A DNA stretch of 64,000 nt from Streptococcus pyogenes (GCF_002055535.1 NZ_LN831034.1:1116001-1180000), one strand, 5' to 3'; counted from the stretch's first letter, positions 49,190-59,702 are shown. The notes: generated by a model from the letters alone, not told the origin. Program-made: numbers and translations.

Positions 49190-50860
49190 TTAGTCGTCAA
49201 TAGTATTTATTTTATCGAGCAAAAAATCAAACCCTTCTGGAATATCAAGCGCTACTTCTTGTTCTTCTTGAACACTGTCTTTTTGCGATTTCATTTGCTG
49301 AGCAAATTCCTTACGAATATGCTGAAAATCTGTCCTTGGTACTGCCAGAATATTGGGAGAAAAACCAGCAGCTTTACTCATAATGTTACCAAACATATCA
49401 TTAAGATTATTTCGGCTCATGACTTGTTCTGCATTAAAGGCAGCCTCGAAAGCCAAAATCGCATTCTCACTATTTGCTAAGACAGGCTCAGAGCCCATCA
49501 ATAAGGCTCTGTCTTGGGCAGAAATGTTATCTAGAATTTCATTCCAAGCATTTTTTAGAGCATCTAGATATTGTCGAGATTGTTGGCTATTTCGAACCGT
49601 TTCTTCCATGATTTTCAAAATGGTAACCCGATCAACCCTGTAGCTTGTGGTTTTAGGTTTCGTTTTATCAGATCTTGCCAGTGAATCAGGACGCGATTGG
49701 AGCTGCGACAATTGTTGTTTAAGTTGTGCCAACTCATTTTTGAGCGTTTCAATCTCTGAGATTAACTCTCCTGACAAGTTTACTTGGGACAAAATCTGCT
49801 CTTTCTGAGCTAATTGGATAGTCATCATTTCGGCATAAATCCGAGGATGGGTTCCCTTTTTGATTTCAGGGAGATGACTAGTAACAACTGTTATCATTTG
49901 GAATATACGATCTATCGAGAGAGACAAATTGGTATCAAAAACAGCTGACTGACGTTGATTGTCGCCGCCAGCTTTAACCACCAATAAATCACGCAGATAG
50001 GTCAATAAATCTGTCGCAAAGCGGCTCATGCTCTTCCCACTATCATAAATGGTCTCTAAGGCTGCCAGAGCTTGCGTAGCCTGTTCTTGGGAGACATATC
50101 GAACATAGTCACCCAGAGCAAGTATGGAAATAGAACCTGTAATTTCTTCGGCAATTGCAATGGCGACCTGATTATCTGGTGACAAGCTCAAAGCCTGATC
50201 TAAAATAGATAAAGCATCACGCATGCCTCCTTCTGCTCGCCTTGCAATGAGATTTAAAGCATCCACCTCATAGGCAATACCTTCTTTGTCCAAAACCCAG
50301 GCTAAATGCTCTCGAATAGCTTTTTGCTTAATAGCTTTGAATTCAAAGCGTTGCACACGAGATAAAATAGTGGCTGGAATTTTATGCAATTCCGTTGTTG
50401 CCAAGATAAAGACAACATTTTCTGTCGGTTCTTCCAAAGTTTTCAAAAGCGCATTAAAAGCCCCTGTTGATAACATGTGAACCTCATCAATAATATAAAC
50501 CTTGTAAGTCGCACGACTTGGCGCATAGGTTGATTTGTCTCGAATGTCACGAATTTCATCAACACCATTATTCGAGGCAGCATCAATTTCAATCACATCT
50601 TCCAAGCTTCCATTCGTGATATCTCGGCAAATATCGCATTGATTACAGGGTTCACCATCGACTTGGTTAGGACAATTCATGGCCTTTGCAAAAATCTTTG
50701 CCGCACTTGTTTTCCCAGTCCCTCTAGGACCTGAAAAAAGATAAGCATGGCTAATCTTGCCAGATTCAACTGCCTGCTTTAAAGTTGTGGAAATAACCGA
50801 TTGTCCCACCATTTCGTCAAACGTTTGGCTCCGGTATTTCCGATAAAGAGCTTGATACAT
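49190..50860 (-). CDS. dnaX: DNA polymerase III subunit gamma/tau
   Basis: A 556-residue clamp-loader ATPase. Walker A SGPRGTGKTS, a four-Cys zinc site (CPNQ..CNQCDIC), Walker B IIDEVHML and sensor segments are all present, followed by domain III and a shorter tau-like C-terminal part with a coiled coil (IETLKNELAQLKQQLSQL). It shares one base (TGATG) with the preceding fRMsr gene. No A-rich slippery site for making a separate gamma form was obvious to me. Confidence 0.96.
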   Translation of the reverse strand: MYQALYRKYRSQTFDEMVGQSVISTTLKQAVESGKISHAYLFSGPRGTGKTSAAKIFAKAMNCPNQVDGEPCNQCDICRDITNGSLEDVIEIDAASNNGVDEIRDIRDKSTYAPSRATYKVYIIDEVHMLSTGAFNALLKTLEEPTENVVFILATTELHKIPATILSRVQRFEFKAIKQKAIREHLAWVLDKEGIAYEVDALNLIARRAEGGMRDALSILDQALSLSPDNQVAIAIAEEITGSISILALGDYVRYVSQEQATQALAALETIYDSGKSMSRFATDLLTYLRDLLVVKAGGDNQRQSAVFDTNLSLSIDRIFQMITVVTSHLPEIKKGTHPRIYAEMMTIQLAQKEQILSQVNLSGELISEIETLKNELAQLKQQLSQLQSRPDSLARSDKTKPKTTSYRVDRVTILKIMEETVRNSQQSRQYLDALKNAWNEILDNISAQDRALLMGSEPVLANSENAILAFEAAFNAEQVMSRNNLNDMFGNIMSKAAGFSPNILAVPRTDFQHIRKEFAQQMKSQKDSVQEEQEVALDIPEGFDFLLDKINTIDD

Positions 50861-51357
50861 CAGTTTTTAACTCCAAACATGTTAAAGGTAAACGTGGTCT
50901 TTTCAAGAAATAGATCCACAAAGGCCTCTAAGTATTCTTGATCAACCTCATCATAATCAGCTACAAGACTAGAATCCAAGTCCAGCACCCCAATCAAATG
51001 GCCTTCTTTCACCATAGGCACAACAATTTCACTCATGGCTGCCGCATCACAGGAAATATAGTTGGCATGCTGCTTCACATCATTTATAATAATGGTTCGA
51101 CGAGACTGAGCTGATTCGCCACAAACACCTTTACCAAGCTTGATATGGACGCAAGAAACCCTACCTTGAAAAGGGCCAAGAATTAATTCCTGCCCATCAA
51201 AAAGGTAAAATCCCGTAAAAACAGAATTGGGTAGTGTCATGTTTAACAGGGCGCTGGCATTTGACAAATTAGCCAAAGCATTTGATTCATTCGCAAACAG
51301 CTCTTTTGCCTGCGCTATCATTAGTTGGTATTGCTCAATTTTTTTAGACTTATTCAT
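50860..51357 (-). CDS. Free methionine-(R)-sulfoxide reductase (GAF domain)
   Basis: A 165-residue single GAF domain. The three redox Cys of fRMsr are present with exact spacing: Cys69, Cys79 (GKGVCGESA) and Cys103 ([15 protein letters not shown]). It reduces free Met-R-sulfoxide after oxidative stress. Its stop overlaps the dnaX start (TGATG), an arrangement common in streptococci. Confidence 0.9.
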   Translation of the reverse strand: MNKSKKIEQYQLMIAQAKELFANESNALANLSNASALLNMTLPNSVFTGFYLFDGQELILGPFQGRVSCVHIKLGKGVCGESAQSRRTIIINDVKQHANYISCDAAAMSEIVVPMVKEGHLIGVLDLDSSLVADYDEVDQEYLEAFVDLFLEKTTFTFNMFGVKN

Positions 51358-51501
51358 ACCTTTTATTATAGCATATCTGGGTCTATTCGAGTATTTTTTA
51401 CGACTATCTTTCGCTTCAGTCAGTTTTTAAAATGGTTTTTGAGGTTGTTTATGATATAATTTTCAATATTATTAATATCATCTTAATATTAGGAGGTTTT
51501 C

Positions 51502-52311
51502 GTGAAACAAATCACTCAACAGAAATGGTTACGATACGGTCTTTTTATTGCTTTAGTTTTAAATGGTATTGAACTTGAATTGTTAGGACTGACTGCTAAC
51601 AACCTTTCCTTTAAAGAAGCTTTTGCTCTAATACTAACCATTAGTCTATTAGGCATTTACTTAATTCCATTTGCAGCAGCTATTTTTTATTTAAGTAAAA
51701 AATTTCATATGAACCTGAACGTTATTATTGTTAGCTGTCTTAGCGGACTTTATATTTCAGGTTTTTTAGCTTCTTGTGGGAACCATCTCGTAGGACAATT
51801 TTGGTCATACATCATCCCTTCTAAAGACGCTTTAAAGCTTTGGGGAGATGCTTTAACTGCCCCTATTGTCGAAGAGCCCATTAAGGCTTCTTCGGCTATT
51901 TTAGTAATTACTTTATTTCCTAGACTTACTCTTAAAGAAAAATTAGTTGTTGCTTTACTTTCTGGCATGGGCTTTCAACTAACAGAAGATATCCGTTATT
52001 TGATTCAAGCAAAATCTATAGATAGTCTCGTACCGACTGCTATTGAACGTATTAGCACTGCTGTGACTTCACATTGGGTACATACAGCTATTTTTACCAT
52101 TGGAGCATACTTATTATTAAAGGGTTCTAACCTTTTTTCAAAACAGCAACAAATTTTCTGGTTATTAAGTCCTCTGGTTCTACATTTCATCTGGAACTCT
52201 CCTCTAACAAGCATTCCTGGCATGACAGTTTTACTAGGAACATTAATCCTTTTAATCTTTGGTGATCTTTTTCAAAAAATCAACACCCTTGACGATGATG
52301 TGCTTTTTTAA
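51502..52311 (+). CDS. PrsW-like intramembrane protease (CPBP/PrsW superfamily)
   Basis: A 269-residue protein with about eight membrane segments. Conserved polar residues inside membrane stretches match the PrsW type: Glu124-Glu125 (APIVEEPIKA), Glu162 (FQLTEDIRYL), His191/His194 (SHWVHTAIF) and His228 (LVLHFIWN). Such proteins are metal-dependent membrane proteases or related non-proteolytic enzymes; a substrate (for example an anti-sigma factor or peptide) is not indicated. The start is GTG with GGAGG 5-6 nt upstream. It stands alone. Confidence 0.8.
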   Translation: MKQITQQKWLRYGLFIALVLNGIELELLGLTANNLSFKEAFALILTISLLGIYLIPFAAAIFYLSKKFHMNLNVIIVSCLSGLYISGFLASCGNHLVGQFWSYIIPSKDALKLWGDALTAPIVEEPIKASSAILVITLFPRLTLKEKLVVALLSGMGFQLTEDIRYLIQAKSIDSLVPTAIERISTAVTSHWVHTAIFTIGAYLLLKGSNLFSKQQQIFWLLSPLVLHFIWNSPLTSIPGMTVLLGTLILLIFGDLFQKINTLDDDVLF

Positions 52312-52316
52312 ACTAT

Positions 52317-52356
52317 AAAAGAGCCTTGACTAAATAATACTGATTAAGGGTCTTTT
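52317..52356. terminator. Weak bidirectional terminator
   Basis: AAAAGAGCCTT and AAGGGTCTTTT pair with one mismatch around an 18-nt loop, between the PrsW-like and the convergent DUF1294 gene. Confidence 0.45.
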
Positions 52357-52363
52357 AAGTGAC

Positions 52364-52627
52364 TCACTTCATAAAGATATAAGTTACTAGTAATGTCAAC
52401 AAAATACTAGTATAACAAGTGATGACAAAGTACCACTTTCTGGTTTTATGGTGGTACTTTTTAGCTGCAAGTAATGCTCCAAAACCTCCAAACAAAACTG
52501 TTATCACTAATAATTTTCTTTCACTAATACGCCGTTTCTTTTTTATGGCTTTTCTTTTATCAAAGGCATATATGACAAACACGAGTTCATTCCAAACAAA
52601 TAGTAATCCAAGCCAAATTAATAACAT
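52364..52627 (-). CDS. DUF1294 membrane protein
   Basis: An 87-residue protein with two hydrophobic ends (about 1-22 and 66-86) and a basic middle (DKRKAIKKKRRISERKLL), typical of DUF1294. Family function unknown; in some bacteria the domain is fused to a cold-shock domain. It is placed 80 nt upstream of the end of udk, head-to-tail reversed with the PrsW-like gene. Confidence 0.8.
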   Translation of the reverse strand: MLLIWLGLLFVWNELVFVIYAFDKRKAIKKKRRISERKLLVITVLFGGFGALLAAKKYHHKTRKWYFVITCYTSILLTLLVTYIFMK

Positions 52628-52667
52628 TTCTATTTTATGATCCCTTTCTCTATGAAGAGCACAACAA

Positions 52668-52695
52668 TAAAAGAGCAGATTTAAATAATCTACTC
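52668..52695 (-). terminator. Terminator of udk
   Basis: GAGTAGATT and AATCTGCTC pair (one G-T), followed by TTTTATTG on the reverse strand. Confidence 0.7.
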
Positions 52696-52706
52696 AGCCA
52701 CTTCCA

Positions 52707-53333
52707 CTATACTTCTCCAAGAATACTCGCAATTTTACTATTAATAACATCAATAGCAACGACATTACTAACTCCCTCTGGAATAACAATATCAGCATAG
52801 CGTTTACTTGGCTCAATAAACTGATGATACATAGGCTTTACCACGCTTGTGTACTGATCAATAATACTTTCTAAGCTTCTGCCACGTTCCATCATGTCAC
52901 GCTTAATACGACGAATAATACGAATATCGTCATCTGTGTCTACAAAGAGCTTGATATCCATCAAATCTCGCAAACGCTCATCTTCTAGGACAAGAATACC
53001 TTCAACAATAATAACATCCTGAGGATCCTGACGAAAGGTCGTATTACTGCGGGTATGCTTTTTGTAATCATAGATAGGAATATCTACAGGTCTACCAGCT
53101 AATAATTCTTTTAGTTGCTGAATCATAAAATCTGTATCAAAAGCTAGAGGATGGTCATAATTGGTCTTGACCCTTTCTTCAAAACTCATGTGAGACTGAT
53201 CTTTATAGTAAGAATCGTGTTGAATCATTGCAATACGAGCATTTGGAAAACTGTCCAAAATAGCGCGTGACACACTTGTTTTACCGCCACCTGAACCACC
53301 AGTTACACCAATAATAATCGGTTTTTTAAGCAT
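52707..53333 (-). CDS. udk: Uridine kinase
   Basis: A 208-residue P-loop kinase that phosphorylates uridine and cytidine (pyrimidine salvage). [13 protein letters not shown] is the Walker A loop, HDSYYKDQ and YDHPLAFD the substrate-binding segments and [12 protein letters not shown] the lid. I start at ATG 53333 with GGAG 6 nt upstream; the TTG four codons earlier contains that site and is rejected. Confidence 0.95.
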
Positions 53334-53430
53334 TTTAAACTCCAAATCTAAAAAGTCTTTCTCACTATTTTACCAAAATTGAGACTATAATGCTATAATG
53401 AATATAGAAACAATAGTAAAAGGAAGACGC

Positions 53431-54516
53431 ATGATCACTAAATTTCCCCCTCAATGGCAAGAAAAACTTGACCAAGTTGCATTTACCCATTTAACGCCAA
53501 TCCAAGAACAGGCCTTTCAACCTATTGTTGATGGTAAAAATTTCCTTGGTATTAGCCCTACTGGGACGGGCAAGACCTTAGCTTATGTCTTTCCTAGTCT
53601 ATTGGCACTGACGCCTAAAAAGTCCCAACAACTACTCATTTTAGCCCCTAATACCGAATTAGCTGGCCAAATTTTTGAAGTCACAAAGGATTGGGCACAG
53701 CCACTAGGCTTAACGGCACAACTCTTTATTTCTGGAACCAGTCAAAAACGTCAAATCGAACGCCTCAAAAAAGGTCCTGAAATCCTGATTGGAACCCCTG
53801 GACGCATTTTTGAGCTGATTAAATTGAAAAAAATCAAGATGATGTCTGTCAACACCATTGTTTTAGATGAATATGACGAACTATTAGGTGATTCCCAATA
53901 TGATTTTGTTCAAAAAATTAGCCACTATGTTCCTCGAGATCATCAAATGGTATACATGAGTGCTACTAATAAGGTGGATCAAACTTCCTTAGCTCCAAAT
54001 ACATTCTGCATCGATCTTTCAGAGCAAACCAACGATGCTATTCAGCATTTTTACCTCATGGTTGACAAGCGCGAACGTACAGATTTATTACGAAAATTTA
54101 CTAATATTCCTCATTTTAGAGCTTTGGTCTTTTTCAACAGTTTATCTGATTTGGGTGCTACGGAAGAACGTCTCCAATATAATGGAGCTGCTGCGGTTTC
54201 CTTAGCGAGTGACATTAATGTCAAATTCCGTAAAACCATTCTCGAAAAATTCAAATCCCACCAACTCTCCTTATTGTTAGCTACGGATCTTGTTGCTCGG
54301 GGCATTGATATTGATAATCTTGACTATGTCATTCATTTTGATGTTGCTCGTGATAAGGAAAATTACACTCACAGAGCTGGACGAACCGGCCGTATGGGAA
54401 AATCTGGTATCGTTATTACCTTTGTTAGCCACCCTGAAGACCTCAAAAAATTGAAAAAATTTGCTAAAGTCTCTGAAATCTCCCTCAAAAATCAACAACT
54501 TCATTTCATCAACTAG
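53431..54516 (+). CDS. DEAD-box RNA helicase (DEYD variant)
   Basis: A 361-residue helicase core without tail. Q motif with FTHLTPIQEQAF, motif I SPTGTGKT, Ib TPGR, motif II DEYD in place of DEAD, motif III SAT, motif V ATDLVARGID and motif VI HRAGRTGRMG are all visible. The DEYD box and minimal length fit a small streptococcal paralogue of CshA/CshB type. I use ATG 53431, which has AAGGAAG 4-5 nt upstream, over the ATG 11 codons earlier. It is divergent from udk. Confidence 0.88.
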   Translation: MITKFPPQWQEKLDQVAFTHLTPIQEQAFQPIVDGKNFLGISPTGTGKTLAYVFPSLLALTPKKSQQLLILAPNTELAGQIFEVTKDWAQPLGLTAQLFISGTSQKRQIERLKKGPEILIGTPGRIFELIKLKKIKMMSVNTIVLDEYDELLGDSQYDFVQKISHYVPRDHQMVYMSATNKVDQTSLAPNTFCIDLSEQTNDAIQHFYLMVDKRERTDLLRKFTNIPHFRALVFFNSLSDLGATEERLQYNGAAAVSLASDINVKFRKTILEKFKSHQLSLLLATDLVARGIDIDNLDYVIHFDVARDKENYTHRAGRTGRMGKSGIVITFVSHPEDLKKLKKFAKVSEISLKNQQLHFIN

Positions 54517-54555
54517 TTGTTAAAAAACAAAACTTAATCAAGGGCTACTAAAAAC

Positions 54556-54590
54556 AACAATCCAATTACTTCAAAAGTAATTGGATTGTT
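54556..54590. terminator. Bidirectional terminator
   Basis: AACAATCCAATTACTT and its exact complement (16 bp, 3-nt loop) separate the helicase gene and the convergent deacetylase gene. Confidence 0.88.
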
Positions 54591-54626
54591 TAGTATATCA
54601 ATTCTAAAGAAACATAACGATATTAC

Positions 54627-55901
54627 TTACTGATGCGCATAGAGTTCTGATACAGTCACACATTCGTATCCTTCTGCTTTTAGATATTCCATAACTGTCG
54701 GCAAAGCATTGATAGTTGTTTGATGAATATCATGCATTAAAACAACTCCTCCCGGTTGCAATTGGTTTTTGACATTAGTCATAATGCCATCAGTGCTATG
54801 ATTTTCCCAATCTCTTGTATCAACCGTCCAAAGCATTTGTGTTAATCCTGAGGATTGCTGAACAGTTGCATTTGTAGCTCCGTATGGAGGGCGTAAATAG
54901 CGAGGTTTCTTGCCACAAGCTTTTTCAATAGCCTGGTTCGTCATATTAACTTGATGTTGAATCTCGCTGACTGAAAGATTAGTCAGATTAGGATGATCCC
55001 AAGTATGATTAGCAATTTCATGGCCAGCGTCGCTAACACGTTTAGTAAGGTTTTCATTATTCACAACCTTTGAACCTATCATAAAGAAAGTTCCCTTAGC
55101 CTGGTATTTTGCCAAAATATCTAAAACTTGAGGAGTCGTCGTCGGATCTGGACCATCATCAAACGTTAATGCAACTAGTTTTTTGGGATGCTGTTCTTTG
55201 TAGGTCCTATAATTATCATACGCAGCTCTATCGCTATTTGCTAAAAAATCTGGATTAATAACATCAAATAATGTCGTCAAAGGTATCGTTAGCTTTTTAT
55301 CAAAAATAAGGTTTCCCGATTTTACCTCAAAGCCATCGCTTAATAAAGAATTAGATTCTTTTAAGCCATTATACTTATCGCTATTAAAACCAGCATCTGG
55401 ATATTTTTTTTCAACTTCTTCTTGTATTCTTTCTAAATGTCCTGATACTAGATCCTTTACCTGAAACGGTTTCAAGTCGTCTGTAACGTGATATGTACTT
55501 ATAACTTTTTCTGATTTTTTAGCCAAATGAAAAAATTTTTTCTGATAAACTATTTTAGAAATAGTCAAAGTGTTAACTGATCTTAGGTGAGAAGATTGCA
55601 GTTTAGGCCTTACTAAAATCAATTCTTTATCTGAATTCTTTTTTTTGTATAATGAAACAGGTAAATTATCTACAAAAAAATCATCTGCTTGTTTTATCGG
55701 GGAAAAATAATAATAGTCTTTTTGATCTTTTTTAATATGTTTTACAGCTTTGATCACTAAATCTGACGTGTTTTTTTTCTTTTCAGCCAAAACTATACGC
55801 TGACTATCTTCGTTTAGTTTCCAACGATTAATAAACACAATAGCTAAACTCAACATCAGAATGCTTAATAAACCAACAAGAATAACATTTAATTTTTTCA
55901 A
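54627..55901 (-). CDS. Membrane-anchored polysaccharide deacetylase (PgdA/PplD type)
   Basis: A 424-residue protein: signal anchor (about 5-25), an N-terminal extracellular domain (about 30-225) and a NodB-type deacetylase domain (CE4, about 235-424). LTFDDGPDP carries the Asp pair, HTWDHPNLT the His metal ligands, RPPYGATN and GGVVLMHDIH the remaining motifs, all intact. Members deacetylate peptidoglycan GlcNAc (PgdA) or, in streptococci, the GlcNAc of the rhamnopolysaccharide linkage unit (PplD); both raise lysozyme or peptide resistance. Which applies here is open. The start is TTG with GGAGG 6 nt upstream. Confidence 0.88.
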   Translation of the reverse strand: MKKLNVILVGLLSILMLSLAIVFINRWKLNEDSQRIVLAEKKKNTSDLVIKAVKHIKKDQKDYYYFSPIKQADDFFVDNLPVSLYKKKNSDKELILVRPKLQSSHLRSVNTLTISKIVYQKKFFHLAKKSEKVISTYHVTDDLKPFQVKDLVSGHLERIQEEVEKKYPDAGFNSDKYNGLKESNSLLSDGFEVKSGNLIFDKKLTIPLTTLFDVINPDFLANSDRAAYDNYRTYKEQHPKKLVALTFDDGPDPTTTPQVLDILAKYQAKGTFFMIGSKVVNNENLTKRVSDAGHEIANHTWDHPNLTNLSVSEIQHQVNMTNQAIEKACGKKPRYLRPPYGATNATVQQSSGLTQMLWTVDTRDWENHSTDGIMTNVKNQLQPGGVVLMHDIHQTTINALPTVMEYLKAEGYECVTVSELYAHQ

Positions 55902-55943
55902 TAGTTGCCTCCATCTGTATAGACTATTGTAACAAAAAACATT

Positions 55944-55994
55944 AAAAAAATAAACAAAAAGTTAAGTTAACCTAACTTTTTGTTTATTTTTTTT
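55944..55994 (-). terminator. Terminator of gapN
   Basis: A long AT-rich hairpin: AAAAAAATAAACAAAAAGTTA pairs with its complement around GTTAAC-type loop and ends in a long T run on the reverse strand. Confidence 0.8.
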
Positions 55995-55995
55995 A

Positions 55996-57423
55996 TTACT
56001 GGATATCAAATACAACAGATTTAACAGTTGTCATAGCTTCGATAGAATATTTAACTCCTTGTACCCCTGCACCTGATTTTTTAGCGCCTAAGAATGGGAA
56101 ATTATCTGTTCCACGTTGTGTTTTATTGTTAAGGTGAACAGTTCCAACTTCTAATTGCTCAGCAATGCCAAAAGCTTTTGGGAAATTAGTTGTAAAAATA
56201 GAAGCTTGCAAACCATATTCAGACTCATTAGAAATCTTGATGGCTTCTTCTACAGTGGTTACACGAATAATTGGTAATACTGGGCCGAACGGCTCTTCCC
56301 ATGCCAAACGCATGTCAGTTGTCACATGATCAAAGAGAACGGGTGAAATAAGATTGCCTTCACGATTAAAGGCTGTCAAAGCAGTAGCTCCCTTATCAGT
56401 TGCATCTTTAATCAACCCTTCAACAAAATCAGCAGCTGATGTATCAATTAATGGTGTAATATCAGCATCGTCTTCAGGCATTCCGACACTTAGTTTTTCA
56501 ACAAGTGTTTTAATCTCAGCCGCCAATTGATCCGCCACCTTGTCCATCACAAGAACACGTTTAACCGCTGTACAACGTTGGCCTGAGTAACCAAAAGCAC
56601 CGGCTACAATATTTTTCGCTGCTAAAGCAAGATCTGCATCTTCCAAAACGATAGCAGAATCCTTACCGCCAAGCTCAAGCATAATTGGTCGCATACCCGC
56701 TAATTTACCGATTCCTTCCCCAATTGGAGTAGAACCTGTAAAGTTGATAAAGCTAACCGCTTCGTGCTCAACGATATAATCACCGATAACAGAACCTCGC
56801 CCTGTAATGGTATTAAAGACACCTGCTGGAATACCAGCTTCTGCAAAAGCTTCTGCTAGTAACAAACCAGAAATAGAGCCTTGTGTTGGTGGTTTAAGAG
56901 CAACAACATTTCCTGCAATAAGAGCTGGAGCAATTTTAGAACCTGCCAAGTTAACGGGATAATTAAAAGGTGAGATGGCAAGAACTAAACCAACTGGTTC
57001 ACGACGAACAATAGCAATCTTCTTCTTACTTGCAGCTTCGAAGCTACCACCTTCAAGAACTTCACCTTCCATACGAAGCCCTTCTTCTGCTGCATAATTA
57101 ATGATTTCAGCGGTACGAATAACTTCACTGACAGCTGCCTTGTGACCTTTGGCTACTTCTTTTGAAAGAATCGCGCCGATCTTTTCAGCATCACGTACTA
57201 AAATATCAGCCGCTTTATGAAGGTAAGCTGCACGTTCCACATAAGACAAAGCGCGCCAATCTGATAGAGCCTTTTTAGCTGAAGCGTAAACAGCATCTAC
57301 CTCTGCCTGCGTCATCGCTGGAACTGATCCTAACTCTTCACCTGTTGCTGGTGCGTAAATGGTAATCTCGTTTTCTGATAGTTTCCATTCACCGTTCACT
57401 AAATTTTTATATTGTTTTGCCAA
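55996..57423 (-). CDS. gapN: NADP-dependent non-phosphorylating glyceraldehyde-3-phosphate dehydrogenase
   Basis: A 475-residue aldehyde dehydrogenase that oxidises G3P directly to 3-phosphoglycerate and gives NADPH. Streptococci lack the oxidative pentose pathway in part, so GapN is their main NADPH source. The catalytic Cys284 (GYSGQRCTAV) and general base Glu250 (LELGGKDSA) are at the positions known from S. mutans GapN. Length exact. Monocistronic, with its own terminator. Confidence 0.97.
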   Translation of the reverse strand: MAKQYKNLVNGEWKLSENEITIYAPATGEELGSVPAMTQAEVDAVYASAKKALSDWRALSYVERAAYLHKAADILVRDAEKIGAILSKEVAKGHKAAVSEVIRTAEIINYAAEEGLRMEGEVLEGGSFEAASKKKIAIVRREPVGLVLAISPFNYPVNLAGSKIAPALIAGNVVALKPPTQGSISGLLLAEAFAEAGIPAGVFNTITGRGSVIGDYIVEHEAVSFINFTGSTPIGEGIGKLAGMRPIMLELGGKDSAIVLEDADLALAAKNIVAGAFGYSGQRCTAVKRVLVMDKVADQLAAEIKTLVEKLSVGMPEDDADITPLIDTSAADFVEGLIKDATDKGATALTAFNREGNLISPVLFDHVTTDMRLAWEEPFGPVLPIIRVTTVEEAIKISNESEYGLQASIFTTNFPKAFGIAEQLEVGTVHLNNKTQRGTDNFPFLGAKKSGAGVQGVKYSIEAMTTVKSVVFDIQ

Positions 57424-57572
57424 CGTTTTATCTCCTTTTATGATAGTAATCTTATTCTATCACTTTTCCGATATAATTCAAGATTTGGCTATACTAAATA
57501 TCTGAAAATTCTGATAATTATTTGATAACTCAAATGATTTCACACCAAAAAGTAATTGTATTTTTAGCTAGC

Positions 57573-57601
57573 AAAAAAGAGCTGGTTTAAACCAACTCTT
57601 T
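57573..57601 (-). terminator. Terminator of ptsHI
   Basis: AAAGAGTTGGTTT pairs with AAACCAGCTCTTT (one G-T), then TTT; just downstream of the ptsI stop. Confidence 0.8.
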
Positions 57602-57607
57602 AACCCT

Positions 57608-59341
57608 TTAATCTTCAGAAACGTATTCTTTAGAAAGTTCAAGAACTTCTTCTGCTGTTGAACATTCTGTAAGCGCACGATTTGCATATTCTTCCATCTT
57701 AGCAGAGTCAAGTTTCTTCATTAAACTACGCGTACGAAGTACTGAAGTTGCTGACATAGAAAACTCATCCAAGCCCATTCCGACAAGAAGTGGAACAGCT
57801 TGTTGGTCACCTGCCATCTCACCACACATACCTGCCCATTTACCTTCAGCGTGCGCTGCTTTGATCACATTGTTGATCAAACGTAATATTGATGGGTTGT
57901 ATGGTTGGTAAAGGTATGATACTTGTTCGTTCATACGGTCTGCTGCCATAGTGTATTGGATAAGGTCGTTTGTTCCAATTGAGAAGAAATCAACTTCCTT
58001 AGCAAATTGGTCTGCAAGCATAGCAGCTGCAGGAATCTCAATCATGATACCAACTTGGATGTCATCAGCAACCGCAACGCCTTCTGCAAGCAAGTTTGCT
58101 TTTTCTTCGTCAAAGACTGCTTTTGCAGCACGGAATTCTTTAAGAAGCGCAACCATTGGGAACATAATACGAAGTTGTCCGTGAACAGAGGCACGAAGAA
58201 GCGCACGCATTTGTGTGCGGAACATGGCATCCCCAGTTTCAGAGATGGAAATACGAAGAGCACGGAAACCAAGGAATGGATTCATTTCTTTTGGAAGGTC
58301 AAAGTAAGGAAGTTCCTTGTCGCCACCAATATCCATCGTACGAACCACAACAGGTTTGCCATTCATGCCTTCAAGCACTGCCTTGTAAGCTTCGTATTGT
58401 TCGTCTTCAGTTGGGAAGTCTTGAGAATCCATGTACAAGAACTCAGTACGGTAAAGGCCAACAGCTTCAGCACCATTGTCATTAACACCTTCAACGTCTT
58501 TAGGCGTACCGATATTAGCAGCCAATTCAAAGTGTTTGCCATCAGCTGTTTCAGTGTGCGCATCTTTAAGGAGAGACCACTCTGCTTTTTGTTTGGCATA
58601 AGCCGCACCAGCTTCTTTAAAAGCAAGTACTTGATCTTCGCTTGGATCGATAATCACTTCACCAGTGATACCATTAACGGCAATCACATCACCATCTTTA
58701 ACACGTTTTGTAATATCATTTGTTCCAAGTACCGCAGCGATCTCAAGTGTACGTGCCATGATAGCTGAGTGACTTGTACGACCACCGATATTTGTAACAA
58801 ATGCTTTTACAAATTGTTTGTTAAGTTGAGCAGTATCTGAAGGTGTCAAATCGTGTGCGATAACGATTGATTCTTCATTGATTGTAGCTGGATTTGGAAG
58901 TTTTACACCTAAAAGGTGAGCCAACACACGTTTTGCAACGTCGCGGATGTCCGCTGCACGTTCTTGCATGTATGGGTTATCTTCCATGCCTTCAAAGATG
59001 GTGATGAACATGTCAGTCACTTCTTTAAGACCTGTTTCTGCATTCGTTTGTTTTGCGCGAATCGTTTCTTTAACCTGGCTGATCATTTCTGGATCAGCAA
59101 GAACCATCAAATGGGCATCAAAAACGGCTGCTGCTTCTTCACCTAAGCTTTCTACTGCATTTTCACGGATAACAGAAAGCTCGTCTTGTGCAGCTTGGAG
59201 TGCAACATCAAGGCGAGCTTCTTCTGCATTTGTATCTGCGACTGTAACAGTCTCAAATGACAAATCCGGCTGAACTAGTAGATATGCTTTAGCAACAGCA
59301 ACGCCGTCTGAGGCTGCAATTCCTTTAAGCATTTCTGTCAT
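57608..59341 (-). CDS. ptsI: PTS enzyme I
   Basis: A 577-residue general PTS enzyme. It takes phosphate from PEP onto His191 ([13 protein letters not shown]) and passes it to HPr. The PEP-binding barrel has the conserved [15 protein letters not shown]-like [20 protein letters not shown] and the catalytic Cys of GMCGEMAGD. It lies 4 nt after ptsH, one transcription unit. Long antisense open frames across it (for example 58007-58768) are shadows of its biased codon use. Confidence 0.98.
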   Translation of the reverse strand: MTEMLKGIAASDGVAVAKAYLLVQPDLSFETVTVADTNAEEARLDVALQAAQDELSVIRENAVESLGEEAAAVFDAHLMVLADPEMISQVKETIRAKQTNAETGLKEVTDMFITIFEGMEDNPYMQERAADIRDVAKRVLAHLLGVKLPNPATINEESIVIAHDLTPSDTAQLNKQFVKAFVTNIGGRTSHSAIMARTLEIAAVLGTNDITKRVKDGDVIAVNGITGEVIIDPSEDQVLAFKEAGAAYAKQKAEWSLLKDAHTETADGKHFELAANIGTPKDVEGVNDNGAEAVGLYRTEFLYMDSQDFPTEDEQYEAYKAVLEGMNGKPVVVRTMDIGGDKELPYFDLPKEMNPFLGFRALRISISETGDAMFRTQMRALLRASVHGQLRIMFPMVALLKEFRAAKAVFDEEKANLLAEGVAVADDIQVGIMIEIPAAAMLADQFAKEVDFFSIGTNDLIQYTMAADRMNEQVSYLYQPYNPSILRLINNVIKAAHAEGKWAGMCGEMAGDQQAVPLLVGMGLDEFSMSATSVLRTRSLMKKLDSAKMEEYANRALTECSTAEEVLELSKEYVSED

Positions 59342-59345
59342 AGTC

Positions 59346-59609
59346 TTATGCCAATCCCTCTTTAGTCATTGTTTCTTCAATTGCTGCAATGGCATCTTCA
59401 GCATCTGCACCTTCAGCTGAGATAGTAACATCTGCACCTTGACCAACACCAAGACTCATAACACCCATGATTGATTTTAGATTTACTGCTTTACCTTTGT
59501 AGTCAAGAGTGATGTCTGAAGCAAATTTGCTAGCTGTTTGAACAAGCAAAGTCGCTGGACGCGCATGAATACCTGTTTCTGCAACAATGTGAAAGTCTTT
59601 TGAAGCCAT
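59346..59609 (-). CDS. ptsH: Phosphocarrier protein HPr
   Basis: An 87-residue protein with the catalytic His15 (ETGIHARPA) and the regulatory Ser46 ([12 protein letters not shown]). His15 relays phosphate from enzyme I to EIIA proteins such as the one at 16951 and to the PRDs of the regulator at 17623. Ser46 phosphorylation by HPr kinase makes it the CcpA corepressor, relevant for the cre sites in this window. AAAGGAG precedes the ATG. Confidence 0.98.
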   Translation of the reverse strand: MASKDFHIVAETGIHARPATLLVQTASKFASDITLDYKGKAVNLKSIMGVMSLGVGQGADVTISAEGADAEDAIAAIEETMTKEGLA

Positions 59610-59673
59610 AGTATGGTTCTCCTTTTAAGTTGTGTATTTTTGAGCCATCACATGATAACCCTTACAACAACCG

Positions 59674-59702
59674 ATTATAGCACAATGCTTTTTTATTTTC
59701 AA
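59674..59702 (-). promoter_or_regulatory. Promoter of ptsHI
   Basis: TTGAAA (59697-59702) and TATAAT (59674-59679) are 17 bp apart on the reverse strand, with TG before the -10 (extended): a strong constitutive type. Confidence 0.8.

Noticed and set aside
49102..49200. Longer DUF3272 protein starting at 49200
   Set aside because: The extra 35 residues run through the dnaX terminator and the promoter and do not resemble the family.
49190..50860. Programmed frameshift in dnaX
   Set aside because: No A-rich slippery heptamer followed by a stem at the expected place was evident.
58007..58768. 253-codon open frame antisense to ptsI
   Set aside because: It lies wholly inside ptsI on the other strand, has no ribosome site, and its protein is Cys/Phe/His-rich nonsense; other antisense frames here are similar shadows of strong codon bias.
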